A DNA stretch of 64,000 nucleotides from Nocardioides sp. Root140 (GCF_001426745.1 NZ_LMFI01000010.1:376884-440883); one strand, 5' to 3'. Counted from the first letter of the stretch, positions 16,213-25,509 are shown. Notes: a model not told the origin generated them from the letters alone. Translations and numbers: made by a program.

Positions 16213-17957
16213 ACCAGGTGCTTCCGGTCGCGGGCACTCGTGAGGTGCGGGCCTATGCGGTGTCGATCGCGCGCAACCACCCGCGCATGCTCTGGCTGGC
16301 GGTCGGCCTGCACGCACTGGCGGCCCTGGCCGCCCTGGCCGCGCCGCGACTGTTCGGCCAGCTGGTCGAGGCGGTCGAGAAGGGCACGTCGATCAACCAC
16401 GTCGACCACGTCGCGATGCTGCTGGCCGGCTTCCTCGTGGTGCAGACGATCCTGACCCGCCAGGCGCGCTACGTCTCGCAGTCGCTGGGCGAGGAGGTGC
16501 TCGCCGAGCTGCGCGAGGACTTCGTCGAGAACACGTTGGCGCTGCCGGTCGGCGTGGTCGAGTCGGCCGGCTCCGGCGACCTGCTCACCCGCACCTCCCG
16601 TGACGTCGACCAGCTCGGCTGGTCGGTGCGCTGGGCGATGCCGGAGTGGACGATCGCGGTCGTCACCGCGATCCTCACCTTCGCCGCGGCGCTGGCGGTC
16701 GGCTGGTGGGTGGCGCTCCCGGCGCTGATCGGCGTACCCATCCTGGTGATCGGGCTGCGTTGGTATCTCGCCCGGGCCAAGGACGGCTACCTGCGCGAGA
16801 ACGCGTCGTACTCCCAGATCTCGGCGACGTTGACCGAGAACACGGAGGGCGCGCGCACCATCGAGGCACTCGGCCTCGGTCCGGAGCGGGTGGCCGCGCT
16901 CGACGCCGACTGCAAGGGCTCGTACGCCGCCGAGAAGTACACGCTGCACCTGCGCACGGTGTTCTTCCCGAGCATGGAGCTCGCCTACCTGTTGCCGACC
17001 GTCGCGACGCTGCTGTTCGGCGGCTGGCTCTACACGCAGGGCCACGCCTCGCTGGGCGAGGTCACCACGGCCACGCTCTACGTGCAGATGCTGATCGACC
17101 CCGTCGACCGGATCGTGTCGATCCTCGACGAGCTCCAGGTCGGCGGCGCGTCACTGGCGCGACTGCTCGGCGTCGCGCAGGTGCCCGACGACCGTGTGGC
17201 CACCGGAGCGCAGCCCGAGAACGAGAAGCTCGACGCGCGCGACGTGCACTTCGCGTACGTCGAGGGGCGCGACGTGCTGCACGGCATCGACCTGTCGGTC
17301 GGCGTCGGCGAGCGGATCGCGATGGTCGGGCCGTCGGGTGCCGGCAAGTCGACCCTGGGCCGGCTCCTGGCCGGGATCCATCCGCCCCGTGCCGGTTCGG
17401 TGACGGTGGGCGGCGTCGGCCTGACCGAGCTGCCGCTCGACGACCTGCGCGGGCACGTGGCCCTGGTGACCCAGGAGCACCACGTCTTCGTCGGCACGAT
17501 CCGGGAGAACCTGGCGTTGGCCGCCCCGCACGAGGCCAGCGATGCGGAGATCTGGTCGGCCCTTGCCGCCGTCGACGCCGACGCCTGGGTGCGCGCCTTC
17601 CCCGACGGACTGAGGGAGGTCGTGGGGTCGGGTGGACGCACGCTGACCGCCGCCCAGGCCCAGCAGGTGGCCCTGGCGCGACTGGTGCTGGCCGACCCGC
17701 ACACGCTCGTGCTCGACGAGGCCACCTCGCTGATCGACCCCCGGGCCGCGCGTCACCTGGAGCGGTCGCTGGCCGCAGTGCTGCACGGCCGCACGGTGAT
17801 CGCGATCGCGCACCGCCTCTTCTCCGCCCACGACGCCGACCGGGTCGCGGTGTGCGAGGACGGCACGATCATCGAGTTCGGCTCGCACGACGAACTCGTC
17901 GCCGCCGGGGGTTCGTACGCCGCGCTCTGGGACTCCTGGAACGGCACGCCCCGCTGA
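16209..17957 (+). CDS. ABC exporter half-transporter with intact Walker motifs
   Basis: A 582-residue half-transporter, partner of the preceding gene and overlapping it by four bases. Six membrane helices are followed by an NBD with an intact P-loop (MVGPSGAGKSTLGRLL), Q-loop (LVTQEHHVFVGTIREN), Walker B (HTLVLDEATSLID) and switch His (AIAHRL). Its signature motif is degraded to LTAAQAQQ in place of LSGGQ. Thus the heterodimer has one complete ATP site (this Walker A/B plus the partner's signature) and one site with nothing left. Heterodimeric exporters such as TM287/288 and BmrCD are asymmetric but usually keep a Walker A in the dead site. Substrate unknown; multidrug or lipid export is possible. 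Confidence 0.92.
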   Translation: MNQVLPVAGTREVRAYAVSIARNHPRMLWLAVGLHALAALAALAAPRLFGQLVEAVEKGTSINHVDHVAMLLAGFLVVQTILTRQARYVSQSLGEEVLAELREDFVENTLALPVGVVESAGSGDLLTRTSRDVDQLGWSVRWAMPEWTIAVVTAILTFAAALAVGWWVALPALIGVPILVIGLRWYLARAKDGYLRENASYSQISATLTENTEGARTIEALGLGPERVAALDADCKGSYAAEKYTLHLRTVFFPSMELAYLLPTVATLLFGGWLYTQGHASLGEVTTATLYVQMLIDPVDRIVSILDELQVGGASLARLLGVAQVPDDRVATGAQPENEKLDARDVHFAYVEGRDVLHGIDLSVGVGERIAMVGPSGAGKSTLGRLLAGIHPPRAGSVTVGGVGLTELPLDDLRGHVALVTQEHHVFVGTIRENLALAAPHEASDAEIWSALAAVDADAWVRAFPDGLREVVGSGGRTLTAAQAQQVALARLVLADPHTLVLDEATSLIDPRAARHLERSLAAVLHGRTVIAIAHRLFSAHDADRVAVCEDGTIIEFGSHDELVAAGGSYAALWDSWNGTPR

Positions 17958-17962
17958 AACCC

Positions 17963-18022
17963 CCGCTACCGAACAGTCAGCAGGAAATCTCGCGCGAGAT
18001 CATGCGGACTCTTCGGTAGCGG
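17963..18022. terminator. 60-bp imperfect palindrome between convergent genes
   Basis: Outer arms CCGCTACCGAA (17963-17973) and TTCGGTAGCGG (18012-18022) are perfect complements. The interior continues with shorter complementary blocks and a central ATCTCGCGCGAGAT. Lying between the stops of two convergent genes, it probably terminates transcription in both directions. Confidence 0.7.
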
Positions 18023-18027
18023 AAGGG

Positions 18028-18696
18028 TCAGAGTCCGGAGATGCTGATGCCCGAGCGCACCTTGTACTTCTTGTTGATCGAGATGAGCACCGCGGTCAGC
18101 GGCTCGAGTTGACGAGCCAGGCGCAGCTTGCCGGCGTCGATGCCGATCCGCGAGGTGACGGTGCGCGCCAGCTCCTGGGCGGTCTCCTTCGACTCGGCGG
18201 AGTCACCGCAGACGAGGACGTCCTCGTGGTCGAGGTACTCGTCCTCGGACCACAGCGAGGCGGCCGCCACGTGGTGGAACGCGCCGACCACCGACGCCGT
18301 CGGCACGATCGCGGCCGCAGCCTCGGCGGCCGAGCGTTCGACGTCGAGTCCGTAGGGTCCGCCCTTGTCGAAGCCGAGCGGGTTCACGCACGAGATGATC
18401 GTCTTGCCGGCCAGTTCGGCGGCGAGGGACTCCACCAGCTCGTCGTGGCCGTTGAACGGAATCGCCAGCAGCACCACGTCGGCGGCGGACACGGCGTCCG
18501 CGTTGGCGGCCCCTGAGACGACCGGCGCGCCGCCCTCGGCGGTGATCCGCTCGGCGATCTCCTTCGCCGTGACCTCGGCCTTGTCGGCGGCCCGCGAGCC
18601 GATGACGACCTCGTTCCCGTGCTTGGCGAAGCGGTAGGCGAGGCCCTTGCCCTGTGGGCCGGTGCCGCCGATCACGGCGATGCGGAAGGTCGTCAT
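18028..18696 (-). CDS. npdG: Coenzyme F420:NADPH oxidoreductase
   Basis: A 222-residue Rossmann-fold enzyme. It starts with the NADPH-binding motif FRIAVIGGTGPQGKGLAYRFAKHG (residues 4-27) and the phosphate-recognising segment VVIGSRAADKA. It continues with DVVLLAIPFNGHDELVESL, ISCVNPLGFDKGGPYG and VGAFHHVAAASLW, typical of Fno/NpdG. The enzyme moves hydride between NADPH and F420 and supplies F420H2 to luciferase-like reductases. In nitroaromatic-degrading actinobacteria npdG is part of the picrate pathway, and other actinobacteria have general-purpose copies. The ATG at 18696 has AGGAG nine bases upstream and is preferred to 18738. It is divergent from an F420-type luciferase-like gene across a palindromic operator. 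Confidence 0.9.
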   Translation of the reverse strand: MTTFRIAVIGGTGPQGKGLAYRFAKHGNEVVIGSRAADKAEVTAKEIAERITAEGGAPVVSGAANADAVSAADVVLLAIPFNGHDELVESLAAELAGKTIISCVNPLGFDKGGPYGLDVERSAAEAAAAIVPTASVVGAFHHVAAASLWSEDEYLDHEDVLVCGDSAESKETAQELARTVTSRIGIDAGKLRLARQLEPLTAVLISINKKYKVRSGISISGL

Positions 18697-18750
18697 GTGG
18701 TGTGTCTCCTGGTTCGGCGAAGTCATGGTGTGCGGCAACCCCTTGCGATC

Positions 18751-18769
18751 GTGACAGTGTTACTGTCAC
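18751..18769. promoter_or_regulatory. Perfect palindromic operator, probably TetR-type
   Basis: GTGACAGT (18751-18758), three bases, then ACTGTCAC (18762-18769) make a perfect 8+3+8 inverted repeat. It lies between the divergent npdG and luciferase-like genes. Size and symmetry are typical of TetR-family operators. No TetR gene is in the window, so the regulator would act from elsewhere. Confidence 0.65.
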
Positions 18770-18827
18770 TGTTGTTGCGCGCAGTTCACAGAGTATCCAG
18801 ATGCCAAGGTCGTGAAGGATCGTGTCC

Positions 18828-19862
18828 ATGAAGCTCTCCATGCCCCTGATGTACGCCGGGAACCCGCGCGAGGCCGCCGACCAGGTGACCGAGCTCGAGA
18901 AGGCCGGTCTTGACACCGTCTGGGTCGCCGAGGCCTACGGCTTCGACTCCCCCACGCTGATGGGCTACCTCGCCGCCCGGACCGAGACGATCGAGATCGG
19001 CGCTGCGATCCTCAACATCTACTCGCGAACGCCGGGCACGCTGATCCAGACCGCAGCCGGCCTCGACAACGTCTCCGGCGGCCGGGCCATCATCGGCCTG
19101 GGCGCCTCCGGCCCGCAGGTGATCGAGGGTTGGCACGGACTTCCCTACTCCAAGCCCCTGGGCCGCACCCGTGAGGTCATCGATCTGATGCGCGCCGGCC
19201 TGCGCCGCGAGAAGCTCGCCGCCGACGGCATCTTCAAGCTGCCGCTCAGCAAGGAGGACGGCGCGGTCACCGGGCTGGGCAAGGCGCTGAAGATCCTCAC
19301 CCACCCCGAGCGCGACGCCGTCCCGATCTACATCGCCGGACTCGGCCAGAAGAGCGTCGAGCAGGCCGCGGAGATCGCTGACGGCTGGCTGCCGTTCCTC
19401 TACATTCCCGAGAAGGCGGAGTCGGTCTGGGGCGACGCGCTCGCGGCCGGCAGGGCCAAGCGGTCGGCCGACCTGGCGCCCCTCGAGATCGCGGCCGGCG
19501 GCATGTGCGCCATCGGCGACGACGTCAAGGGGCTGCTCGACTTCGCGCGTCCGCTGACCGCCCTCTACATCGGCGGCATGGGCGCGCGCGGCAAGAACTT
19601 CTACAACGAGCTCGCCGTCCAGTACGGCTACGAGGCCGAGGCCAAGCTGGTCCAGGACCTCTACCTCGACGGCAAGAAGAAGGAGGCCGAGGCAGCCATT
19701 CCGCTCGAGATGCTCGAGCTCGGCAACCTCGTCGGCCCCGCGGCGTACGTCAAGGAGCGCATCGAGGCGTTCCGGGCCGCCGGCGTCACCAATCTGCAGA
19801 TCACCCCGGCCGCCGACGACCCGGCCGCACTGGTCCGCGAGATGAAGGAGTTGATCGGATGA
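18828..19862 (+). CDS. LLM-class F420-dependent oxidoreductase
   Basis: A 344-residue luciferase-like (bacterial luciferase/F420) oxidoreductase. The TIM-barrel markers are KLSMPLMYAGNPREAADQV, VAEAYGFDSPTLMGYLA, IEIGAAILNIYSRTPGTLIQTAAGLD and GRAIIGLGASGPQVIEGWHG, which are characteristic of F420-binding members of this superfamily. Substrate unknown; related proteins act on fatty acids, terpenoids, steroids or nitroaromatics. The ATG at 18828 has AAGGA eight bases upstream, better than the in-frame GTG at 18822. The next gene, an acyl-CoA dehydrogenase, overlaps its stop by four bases. The pair suggests coupled oxidation steps on an acyl-CoA or lipid-like substrate, possibly controlled through the upstream palindrome. 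Confidence 0.9.
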   Translation: MKLSMPLMYAGNPREAADQVTELEKAGLDTVWVAEAYGFDSPTLMGYLAARTETIEIGAAILNIYSRTPGTLIQTAAGLDNVSGGRAIIGLGASGPQVIEGWHGLPYSKPLGRTREVIDLMRAGLRREKLAADGIFKLPLSKEDGAVTGLGKALKILTHPERDAVPIYIAGLGQKSVEQAAEIADGWLPFLYIPEKAESVWGDALAAGRAKRSADLAPLEIAAGGMCAIGDDVKGLLDFARPLTALYIGGMGARGKNFYNELAVQYGYEAEAKLVQDLYLDGKKKEAEAAIPLEMLELGNLVGPAAYVKERIEAFRAAGVTNLQITPAADDPAALVREMKELIG

Positions 19863-21001
19863 CCCGCGACATCTTCGAGGCCGAGCACGAGGACTTCCGC
19901 GCGAGCTGCCGCACCTTCTTCGAGAAGGAGGTCGTGCCGCACCACGCCCAGTGGGAGAAGGACGGCATCGTCCCCCGCGACCTGTGGCTCAAGGCCGGCG
20001 AGGCCGGCCTGTTGTGCTTCGACGTCGACGAGGCGTACGGCGGCGCCGGGGTCAAGGACTTCCGCTACAACGTGGTGCTCTCGGAGGAGCAGAGCCGGGC
20101 CGGCGTGAGCGGCCCCGGCTTCTCGGTGCACACCGACATCATCGTTCCCTACCTCTCCAGCCTGGCCACCGACGAGCAGAAGCAGCGTTGGCTGCCCGGC
20201 TGCGTCAGCGGCGAGATCATCACCGCGATCGCGATGACCGAGCCCGGCGCCGGCAGCGACCTCCAGGGCATCCGCACGACCGCGGTCGACAAGGGCGACC
20301 ACTACGTGCTGAACGGCTCGAAGACGTTCATCTCCAACGGCATCAACGCCGACATCGTGATCGTGGTGGCCCGCACGAACCCGGACGCGGGACACCAGGG
20401 CATCAGCCTGCTCGTGGTCGAGCGCGGCATGCCCGGCTTCGAGCGCGGCCGCAACCTCGACAAGATCGGCCTGCACGCCCAGGACACCGCCGAGCTGTCG
20501 TTCACCGACGTCGAGGTGCCCAAGGCGAACCTTCTCGGCGAGGAGGGCAGCGGCTTCATCTCGCTGATGATGAACCTCCAGCAGGAGCGGCTGATCATCG
20601 CGGCGCAGGCCGCCGCCGTGTGCGACCTGATGGTCGACCTCTGCCTCCAATACGCCAAGACCCGCGAGGCGTTCGGCAAGCCGATCGGCAAGTTCCAGCA
20701 CAACCGCTTCCTGGTCGCCGAGATGGCCACCGAGGCGCGCATCACCCGCGTCTTCATCGACGACTGCATCACCAAGCACAACGCAGGCGAGCTCGACGCG
20801 ATGGGCGCCTCGATGGCGAAGTACTGGGCCACCGAACTGCAGAACAAGCTGGTCAACCAGGCCGTGCAGCTCCACGGCGGCTACGGCTACATGATGGAGT
20901 ACCCGGTCGCCAGGGCCTACCTCGACAGCCGCATCTCCACGATCTACGGCGGCACGACCGAGATCCAGAAGGAGATCATCGGCCGGTCCCTCGGCCTGTG
21001 A
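19859..21001 (+). CDS. Acyl-CoA dehydrogenase
   Basis: A 380-residue flavoenzyme of the acyl-CoA dehydrogenase family. The N-terminal helical domain is followed by the FAD-contacting strand region IITAIAMTEPGAGSDLQGIRTTA, the LNGSKTFISNGINADIVIVVART block and the C-terminal helical domain with QLHGGYGYMMEYPVARAYLDSRI and YGGTTEIQKEIIGRSLGL. These motifs are standard for medium- to long-chain type enzymes. It introduces a double bond into an acyl-CoA, with electrons passed to ETF. The ATG overlaps the upstream stop (ATGA), so it is co-translated with the luciferase-like oxidoreductase. It is followed 98 bp later by the leaderless fbiC gene. Confidence 0.92.
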   Translation: MTRDIFEAEHEDFRASCRTFFEKEVVPHHAQWEKDGIVPRDLWLKAGEAGLLCFDVDEAYGGAGVKDFRYNVVLSEEQSRAGVSGPGFSVHTDIIVPYLSSLATDEQKQRWLPGCVSGEIITAIAMTEPGAGSDLQGIRTTAVDKGDHYVLNGSKTFISNGINADIVIVVARTNPDAGHQGISLLVVERGMPGFERGRNLDKIGLHAQDTAELSFTDVEVPKANLLGEEGSGFISLMMNLQQERLIIAAQAAAVCDLMVDLCLQYAKTREAFGKPIGKFQHNRFLVAEMATEARITRVFIDDCITKHNAGELDAMGASMAKYWATELQNKLVNQAVQLHGGYGYMMEYPVARAYLDSRISTIYGGTTEIQKEIIGRSLGL

Positions 21002-21086
21002 CTCCGAGCGCGTGGGCTGAGCCCCCGGGTGGTGGTTCCTCCAGCGCGTGAGTGGGACTGGCCGCACCGATGTTCACGCTGGGAAG

Positions 21087-21092
21087 TAGCCT
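21087..21092 (+). promoter_or_regulatory. -10 box of a leaderless promoter for fbiC (TAGCCT)
   Basis: TAGCCT is followed by seven bases and then the GTG at 21100. This geometry argues that fbiC starts at 21100 and is translated from a leaderless transcript. Confidence 0.55.
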
Positions 21093-21099
21093 CGACCCC

Positions 21100-23685
21100 G
21101 TGAGCGTCACACCACAGCAGATCCGCCGCGCGCTGGCCCGTGCCGAGCGCGGAGCCGCCCTCGACGAGGCCGAGGCCGCCGCGTTGCTGGCCGCGACCGG
21201 CGAACAGCTCGACGCGTTGTGTACGGCGGCCGCCCGGGTCCGCGACGCCGGACTGGTGGCGGCCGGACGTCCGGGGGTGGTGACGTACTCGCCGAAGGTG
21301 TTCATCCCGATCACCCGGTTGTGCCGCGACCGGTGCCACTACTGCACGTTCGTGGAGACCCCGGGGCAGGCCGCCCGTGAGGGCCGGGAGCCCTACCTGT
21401 CCCCGGATGAGATCCTCGACATCGCGGCCCAGGGCGCGAAGCTGGGCTGCCTCGAGGCGTTGTTCACGTTGGGTGACCGGCCCGAGGACCGGTGGCCCGA
21501 GGCCCGCGAGTGGCTCGACTCCCGTGGCTACGACTCGACGATCGCCTACATCCGGGCGATGGCGGTGCGGGTGCTGGAGGAGACCGGTCTGCTGCCGCAC
21601 CTCAATCCCGGCGTGATGTCGTGGGAGGAGCTGAACCGGCTCAAGCCGGTCTCCCCGTCGATGGGGATGATGCTCGAGACCACCTCGCGTCGGCTCTTCG
21701 AGACCAAGGGCGAGGCTCACCACGGCTCCCCCGACAAGGACCCGGCGGTCCGGTTGCGGGTGCTCGAGGACGCCGGGCGCCTCTCGGTCCCGTTCACCTC
21801 GGGCCTGCTGGTCGGCATCGGCGAGACCCTGGAGGAGCGTGCGGAGACGATCTTCGCGCTGCGGGCCAACGCCCGACGCTACGGCGCCTTGCAGGAAGTC
21901 ATCGTGCAGAACTTCCGGGCCAAGCCGGACACCGCGATGCGGCACACCGACGACCTCGACCTCGACGAGTACCGTGCGGCGATCGCGGTCACCCGCATCG
22001 TGCTCGGCCCGAAGATGCGGATCCAGGCACCACCGAACCTTGTCTCCCTCGAGGAATGCACCGCACTGTTGGGTGCCGGTGTCGATGACTGGGGTGGCGT
22101 CTCGCCGCTGACGCCCGACCATGTGAACCCCGAGCGCCCGTGGCCCTCGCTGGAGCGGTTGCGTGCGTTGACCGCCGCGTCCGGTCTGGAGCTGCGACCG
22201 CGGCTGACCGTGCACCCCGAGTACGTCGTCCAGGGTGAGCCGTGGCTGGACCCCCGTGTCTCGGGCCACGTGGCCGCCCTCGCGGACGAGGACGGTCTCG
22301 CGAAGGTCGGCGTACGAGCCGAGGGACTGCCGTGGCAGGAACCCGACGGTGGCTTCGCCAGCGTGGGCCGCACCGATCTCCACGAGAGCATCGACACCGA
22401 GGGCCGAACGAACGATCGTCGCGACGACTTCGACACCGTCTACGGCTCCTGGGACGAGGTCAGCTCCGCAGCCGCCGAGGTGGCGGATCAGGACCGGCCC
22501 TCCGGGCCTGCGGCAGAACCTCAGTCGCTGCGTCGCGACCAAACCCCTCTACGCTCCCGAGGCTCCGCCTCCGGCCCCGTGGGCCGGGATGAATCCGCCG
22601 CCCTGGCGGCGGCGGAGGCGGATCCGGGGAACCTGACCGACGAGCACGCGCTGACGTTGATGACTGCCGAGGGCGACCTGCTCGACGAGGTCATCAGGCT
22701 GGCCGACGCGCTCCGCAAGGAGGTCGTCGGCGACGAGGTCACCTACGTCGTCAACCGCAACATCAACTTCACCAACGTCTGTTACGTCGGCTGCCGGTTC
22801 TGCGCGTTCGCCCAACGCCGTACCGACGCCGACGCTTACTCCCTGTCCCTGGACCAGGTCGCCGACCGGGCCGAGGAGGCCTGGCACCTCGGCGCCTCCG
22901 AGGTCTGCATGCAGGGCGGCATCGACCCCGAGCTGCCCGGCACCGCCTACTTCGATCTCGCCGCGGCGGTCAAGACCCGGGTGCCCGAGATGCACGTGCA
23001 CGCCTTCTCACCCATGGAGATCGTCAACGGGTCCTCACGCACCGGGTTGAGCTTCGAGGACTTCCTGATCAAGGCCCGCGAGTCCGGCCTCGACACGATC
23101 CCGGGCACGGCCGCGGAGATCCTCGACGACGAGGTCCGCTGGATCCTGACCAAGGGCAAGCTGCCCACCGCCACCTGGATCGAGATCGTCTCCACCGCAC
23201 ACAAGGTGGGCATCCGGTCCAGCTCGACGATGATGTACGGCCACGTCGACAACCCGCGCCACTGGGTGCAGCACCTGCGCGTGCTCTCCCGCATCCAGGA
23301 CGAGACGGGTGGCTTCACCGAGTTCGTCCCCCTGCCGTTCGTGCACACCTCCTCACCGATCTACCTCGCCGGGGTGGCCCGCCCGGGACCGACCCTGCGC
23401 GACAACCTCGCCGTGCACGCGATGGCCCGGATCATGCTCCACGGACGCATCGACAACATCCAGACCTCCTGGGTCAAGCTCGGCACCGAAGGCACCCGCG
23501 CCATGCTCAACGCCGGCGCCAACGACCTCGGCGGCACCCTGATGGAGGAGACCATCTCCCGGATGGCCGGCTCCGAGCACGGCTCGGCCAAGACCGTCGA
23601 AGAACTCGTCGAGGTCGGCGCCGGCATCAACCGCCCCGTCCGCGAACGCACCACCCTGTACGGCGTACCCATCAAGCGCACCTAG
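21100..23685 (+). CDS. fbiC: FO synthase (fused CofG/CofH radical SAM protein)
   Basis: An 861-residue bifunctional enzyme that makes FO, the deazaflavin core of coenzyme F420, from diaminouracil and tyrosine. The CofG half carries the radical-SAM cluster motif [11 protein letters not shown] near residues 73-82. The CofH half carries [12 protein letters not shown] near residue 560. Between them, nucleotides about 22440-22640 code an unusually long low-complexity linker rich in Ser/Pro/Arg/Ala. Upstream in-frame starts exist at 21052 and 21070. I chose the GTG at 21100 because of the leaderless -10 box and because homologues begin near there. The 3' end overlaps the convergent Ddn-like gene by four bases, so F420 synthesis and use are adjacent. 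Confidence 0.95.
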   Translation: MSVTPQQIRRALARAERGAALDEAEAAALLAATGEQLDALCTAAARVRDAGLVAAGRPGVVTYSPKVFIPITRLCRDRCHYCTFVETPGQAAREGREPYLSPDEILDIAAQGAKLGCLEALFTLGDRPEDRWPEAREWLDSRGYDSTIAYIRAMAVRVLEETGLLPHLNPGVMSWEELNRLKPVSPSMGMMLETTSRRLFETKGEAHHGSPDKDPAVRLRVLEDAGRLSVPFTSGLLVGIGETLEERAETIFALRANARRYGALQEVIVQNFRAKPDTAMRHTDDLDLDEYRAAIAVTRIVLGPKMRIQAPPNLVSLEECTALLGAGVDDWGGVSPLTPDHVNPERPWPSLERLRALTAASGLELRPRLTVHPEYVVQGEPWLDPRVSGHVAALADEDGLAKVGVRAEGLPWQEPDGGFASVGRTDLHESIDTEGRTNDRRDDFDTVYGSWDEVSSAAAEVADQDRPSGPAAEPQSLRRDQTPLRSRGSASGPVGRDESAALAAAEADPGNLTDEHALTLMTAEGDLLDEVIRLADALRKEVVGDEVTYVVNRNINFTNVCYVGCRFCAFAQRRTDADAYSLSLDQVADRAEEAWHLGASEVCMQGGIDPELPGTAYFDLAAAVKTRVPEMHVHAFSPMEIVNGSSRTGLSFEDFLIKARESGLDTIPGTAAEILDDEVRWILTKGKLPTATWIEIVSTAHKVGIRSSSTMMYGHVDNPRHWVQHLRVLSRIQDETGGFTEFVPLPFVHTSSPIYLAGVARPGPTLRDNLAVHAMARIMLHGRIDNIQTSWVKLGTEGTRAMLNAGANDLGGTLMEETISRMAGSEHGSAKTVEELVEVGAGINRPVRERTTLYGVPIKRT

Positions 23686-24098
23686 TCAGGAGCAGGCTCC
23701 AGGTCCACCCGAATGGTCAACAGGTCGGTGCCGACGAGTCGCACCAGCGCACTGTTGATCCTGGGCAACTGCTTGAGCCGGGCGCGAGGATCGTCGTCAT
23801 CGAGAATGACCGCCACCCCGGTTCGCCAGACGCCTGCGAGCTGGACACGGACCTGCGGATTCACCGCGAGGTTGCGCACGTACTGGGAGCGGCGGCCGAA
23901 CTCCGAGACGATCCAGAACGTGTCGCCGTCGAGCCTGCCACCGACCGGGGTCGGGCGTGGCAGGCCACTGGTCCGACCGATCGTCTCCAGCACAGCTTCA
24001 CCGCGCAGGTAGGGCGCCAGGCGACGGGCGATCGGATTCGCCAGCCGACGTTGCACCGGCAGGATGATCGACTCCCACGTTCGAGATGCGTTGGCCAT
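23682..24098 (-). CDS. Ddn-type deazaflavin (F420)-dependent nitroreductase family protein
   Basis: A 138-residue protein of the split-barrel FDOR family that includes Mycobacterium Ddn. Evidence is the [31 protein letters not shown] block (quoted here as [12 protein letters not shown] and TFWIVSEFG), then [16 protein letters not shown], which together bind the F420 phosphate and deazaflavin. Family members reduce quinones, nitroimidazoles or other hydrophobic acceptors with F420H2. The N-terminal amphipathic segment suggests membrane association. The ATG at 24098 follows TACGGT by seven bases (minus strand), a leaderless arrangement, and is preferred to 24134. It is convergent with fbiC with overlapping stops. 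Confidence 0.88.
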   Translation of the reverse strand: MANASRTWESIILPVQRRLANPIARRLAPYLRGEAVLETIGRTSGLPRPTPVGGRLDGDTFWIVSEFGRRSQYVRNLAVNPQVRVQLAGVWRTGVAVILDDDDPRARLKQLPRINSALVRLVGTDLLTIRVDLEPAPD

Positions 24099-24105
24099 GC
24101 CGCCC

Positions 24106-24111
24106 ACCGTA
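24106..24111 (-). promoter_or_regulatory. -10 box of a leaderless promoter (TACGGT)
   Basis: On the minus strand TACGGT precedes the ATG at 24098 by seven bases. Confidence 0.5.
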
Positions 24112-24187
24112 GGGCGGTGCACGCCCCGACGCATCCGCCCATGGTCGGAGAATCCGCGCCTCGCTGACCACGGTCGCGACGCCGGGC

Positions 24188-25420
24188 TCAGCGGCGTACG
24201 TCGACCCAGACCAGGCGGTGGTCGGACGTCGGGAACGGGTAGGCGCCGGTGAGCCGGTGGAGCGGGTCGGTGGTGGTCGGCCAGAAGACCGCGGAGTCGA
24301 GGATCCGCAGTCCCTTCGACGGCAGCACGTAGTCGGCGCGGATGTTGCCGGGGGTGTTGTCGGCGAAGTCGGCCGTGTCGTACGCCGGGTCGGAAACGTG
24401 CGACTCGTTGGCGCCGCCCTGCAGCTCGGACGCCTCGACCGCGCCCTCGGAGGTCGGCGTGGAGGACGTGTTCACCCGGCGGTTGTCGAGCAGCTGGTCG
24501 GTGGCACCCGCCAGCGAGTCGCCGTCGCGCGGATCGGAGTTGAGGTCACCGGCGATCACGAACTGGGCGCGCCGGTCGAGGCCACCGCGGCGGCCCTCGT
24601 CGTCGCGGACGTACGCCGCGGCGCGGCCGCCGCTGACGTAGTCGGCCCAGAACCGGATCTCGTCGGCGTTGCGCAGCCCGCTGCGGTCCTCGGGACCGTC
24701 GAAGACCGGCGGAGTCGGGTGCGCGACCAGGAAGTGGATCGCGCGGCCGTGCACCGTGATCGGGAGGTCCCAGTGTGACTTCGACGAGAGCGGCAGGACG
24801 GCCAGCTCGTCGGCCGAGTAGAAGTCACCCGGCGCCGGTGTCGCGGCGTCGTCGGGGAGCCGAGCACCCGGCATGTCCCTCCAGAGGAAGTGCTGGAAGG
24901 TGCGCGCGCGACCGGCGTCGATGGGGTACTTCGAGTAGACGACCATGCCGTACTGCCCCTCGAACTCGCCGAAGCCGAGGGCGTCGTTGCCGCCGCCGAC
25001 GGTGCCGTTGTTGTCGAGGTCGAAGCCACTGGGCACACCGGTGTTCGACGGCGCCACCCAGGCATAGGGGTAGTGCGCCGGGTCGGCGCCGTTCTGCCCG
25101 ACCTCCAGGTAGTTGTCGCGGAACAGGTCCACGGCCTCGGGGTCGTAGTCGAACTCGTTGACCAGCACGACGTCCGGCGCCGCCCGCTGGATGGTCTCCG
25201 CGACGTTGCGGGCCTGCTGGTTGTCGGGTGTCGAGAGGTCGGCAACCAGCTGGCCCGGCGCTGTGCGGTTGAGCGAGGCGTTGAAGGTGGCGAACCGGAC
25301 TAACCGATCGTGGCCGCGCTCGGACCCGGCCTGCGTCGGGCCGGCCTGTGCCGAACCTCCGGTCAGCGCCGGGGCGATCGCCATCGCGGCAATCAGGGCA
25401 AGGGCGGGCAGACGTCGCAC
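24188..25420 (-). CDS. Secreted endonuclease/exonuclease/phosphatase family protein
   Basis: A 410-residue exported hydrolase. It begins with a signal peptide (MRRLPALALIAAMAIAPALT, read from GTG), followed by the EEP fold. RFATFNASLN is the first metal-binding strand. NEFDYDPEAV carries the catalytic Glu, and later come HPTPPVFDG, AGDLNSDPRDGDS and a C-terminal SDHRLVWVDV. Members cleave nucleic acids, phospholipids or sugar phosphates. Secreted actinobacterial ones are often annotated as nuclease or phosphatase without proof. The GTG at 25420 has GGAGG five bases upstream and starts the signal peptide, so it is chosen over 25453. It is a candidate phosphorus-scavenging enzyme. Confidence 0.87.
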   Translation of the reverse strand: MRRLPALALIAAMAIAPALTGGSAQAGPTQAGSERGHDRLVRFATFNASLNRTAPGQLVADLSTPDNQQARNVAETIQRAAPDVVLVNEFDYDPEAVDLFRDNYLEVGQNGADPAHYPYAWVAPSNTGVPSGFDLDNNGTVGGGNDALGFGEFEGQYGMVVYSKYPIDAGRARTFQHFLWRDMPGARLPDDAATPAPGDFYSADELAVLPLSSKSHWDLPITVHGRAIHFLVAHPTPPVFDGPEDRSGLRNADEIRFWADYVSGGRAAAYVRDDEGRRGGLDRRAQFVIAGDLNSDPRDGDSLAGATDQLLDNRRVNTSSTPTSEGAVEASELQGGANESHVSDPAYDTADFADNTPGNIRADYVLPSKGLRILDSAVFWPTTTDPLHRLTGAYPFPTSDHRLVWVDVRR

Positions 25421-25509
25421 GGAAACCTCCGGGTGGGTGGGCGGGCTCCTCACGTTAGAGCGCCGCAGCGACCCTGCCCATCCCCGGGAGTGAATCCTCG
25501 GTGAACCCG

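Noticed and set aside
14041..16317. Minus-strand open frame of 758 codons across the YbaK and ABC genes
   Set aside because: The sequence is His/Arg/Gly/Asp low complexity without any fold, while the plus strand codes recognisable motifs over the entire length.
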